A stretch of DNA of 5,369 nucleotides from assembly GCA_021837545.1 (NCBI GenBank), contig JAKBFR010000150.1, positions 1 through 5,369 of the forward strand. Direction: 5' to 3'. The notes under the pieces were generated by a model, which saw only the letters and a list, made by a program, of their open reading frames with translations, was not told where the DNA came from and made no database searches. This document shows, in pieces, positions 4,536 to 5,369 of the stretch (within the stretch, counting starts at the first letter, position 1; every line of letters begins with the position of its first letter). The position numbers and the translations under genes are program-made. The DNA is from Bacillota bacterium (GTDB taxonomy: Bacteria; Bacillota_A; Clostridia; Clostridiales; Clostridiaceae).

Positions 4536-5369
4536 ATGAATTTAAGTAAGAAACTAGAGCATCTCTCATCTCTGACTTATCCCAAACTTCATCATGTAAT
4601 ACTTTATCAGTTTCCAAAGTGCTTAAGCTATTTGGTATTTTATTATTTGTTCTAGCTGATAACTTTTCCAACACTTTAAAATCATTTATTTTTTCTACAT
4701 CAATATCAAGAGCATTACAAATACTTCTTGGGAATTTGAATGGACTTGCTGTTGAAAGTATTAAAGATGGTTTATCATCTTTAGTTTCTTCTACATATTT
4801 CTTTTTAACTACATATGCTACCGCTGTATGAGTATCCATTAAATAATTATCTTTTTCATAGACTTCTTTTATTGCTGCATATACTTCTTCAGTGCTTGCA
4901 AAGTTTCCATAGAATTCTTTTATGAAGTTTTTGATTTTTTCATTTACTTCATAGACACCCTTAGTGTTTAAATCTTTCATAAGTTTACTAACAACTTCAG
5001 CATCTCTTCCACTTGCTTCAAATAATAATCTTTCAAGATTTGATGAAACAAGTATATCCATCGATGGTGATTCTGTTAAAACAAGTTCTCTCTTCTTATC
5101 ATATACCCCAGTTTCAAAGAAGTCTGCTAAAACTTTGTTTTCATTTGATGCACAAATAAATTTATCTATTGGTAATCCCATTTGTTTTGCATAATATCCT
5201 GCTAAAATATTCCCAAAGTTACCTGTTGGAACTACTACATTTATAGCATCATCTTTTTTTATTACCCCTTGATTTACTAAATTAAAATATCCATAAAAAT
5301 AATATACTATTTGAGGCACAAGTCTTCCAATGTTAATTGAGTTTGCAGATGACAAAATAAATCCTTTTT
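4534..5369 (-). CDS. thrC: Threonine synthase, C-terminal part
   Basis: This PLP enzyme converts O-phosphohomoserine to threonine, the last step of the pathway. About 277 C-terminal residues are visible and the gene continues past the right edge; bacterial enzymes of this class run to roughly 430-500 residues. Near the visible start is the family stretch SSANSINIGRLVPQIVYYF. It is followed by VVPTGNFGNILAGYYAKQMG at visible residues about 45-64, whose GNFGN loop binds the PLP phosphate. Further on come ASNENKVL and the C-terminal STASPFKFPRS, typical of the E. coli/yeast-like class. The PLP-binding lysine must lie outside the window. A TTG at 5353-5355 is not the start: the frame stays open upstream (KGFIL) and SSANS is internal to the family. 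The stop TAG is at 4534-4536, with thrB following almost directly. Any promoter, T-box or other leader lies outside. Confidence 0.95.
   Translation of the reverse strand, partial: KGFILSSANSINIGRLVPQIVYYFYGYFNLVNQGVIKKDDAINVVVPTGNFGNILAGYYAKQMGLPIDKFICASNENKVLADFFETGVYDKKRELVLTESPSMDILVSSNLERLLFEASGRDAEVVSKLMKDLNTKGVYEVNEKIKNFIKEFYGNFASTEEVYAAIKEVYEKDNYLMDTHTAVAYVVKKKYVEETKDDKPSLILSTASPFKFPRSICNALDIDVEKINDFKVLEKLSARTNNKIPNSLSTLETDKVLHDEVWDKSEMRDALVSYLNS

Noticed and set aside
4619..4831. Plus-strand open frame inside thrC
   Set aside because: It is a shadow of the conserved threonine synthase coding sequence on the other strand.
4964..5194. Second plus-strand open frame inside thrC
   Set aside because: It is likewise antisense to conserved thrC sequence, with no independent evidence.
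5353..5355. TTG as the start codon of the thrC frame
   Set aside because: The frame is open to the window edge and SSANSINIGR is an internal conserved stretch of threonine synthase, so the TTG encodes an internal leucine.

Overview
The window is very AT-rich. Every gene I can support lies on the minus strand, with AGGAGG-type ribosome binding sites, tight operon overlaps and Lys/Asn/Ile-rich proteins. This fits a low-GC Gram-positive, most likely Clostridium sensu stricto. That assignment rests on composition and protein style, not on a database match.

Reading in the direction of transcription (high to low coordinates), the first block (5369-3190) is a threonine biosynthesis operon. It holds the C-terminal part of threonine synthase (thrC, cut by the window edge), homoserine kinase (thrB) and a small HTH-plus-ACT-domain protein of the PheB/UPF0735 type. 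The three are almost end to end (4-10 nt gap, then a TAATG overlap). The block closes with a strong hairpin terminator at 3142-3191 that begins in the last stop codon.

The second block (2870-2001) is a single gene for an exported protein of unknown function. It has a signal peptide, a beta-rich-looking body and a charged Asn/Lys linker. About 270 nt of AT-rich leader precede it. It is followed by a perfect 15-bp inverted repeat (1877-1920) nested inside an imperfect 12-bp one.

The third block (1792 to the left edge) is an ABC exporter: a BcrA/LanF-type ATPase with glutamate in the Q-loop position, then an ABC-2 permease overlapping it by ATGA. A 168-nt gap follows, and then the first 54 codons of a membrane protein that looks like a sensor histidine kinase. 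An exporter next to a kinase is the usual plan of cationic-peptide or bacitracin-type sensing and resistance modules. No response regulator is visible in the window.

The most unusual item is in that 168-nt gap. It can fold as a three-part RNA on the minus strand: a 10-bp hairpin just after the permease stop, a long helix with a tandem G-A mismatch, and a hairpin just before the kinase ribosome binding site. Its wobble pairs and tandem G-A pairs make sense only for minus-strand RNA. One segment can pair with either of two partners, so it may be an attenuator or switch for the kinase gene. I do not recognise it as a named RNA family.
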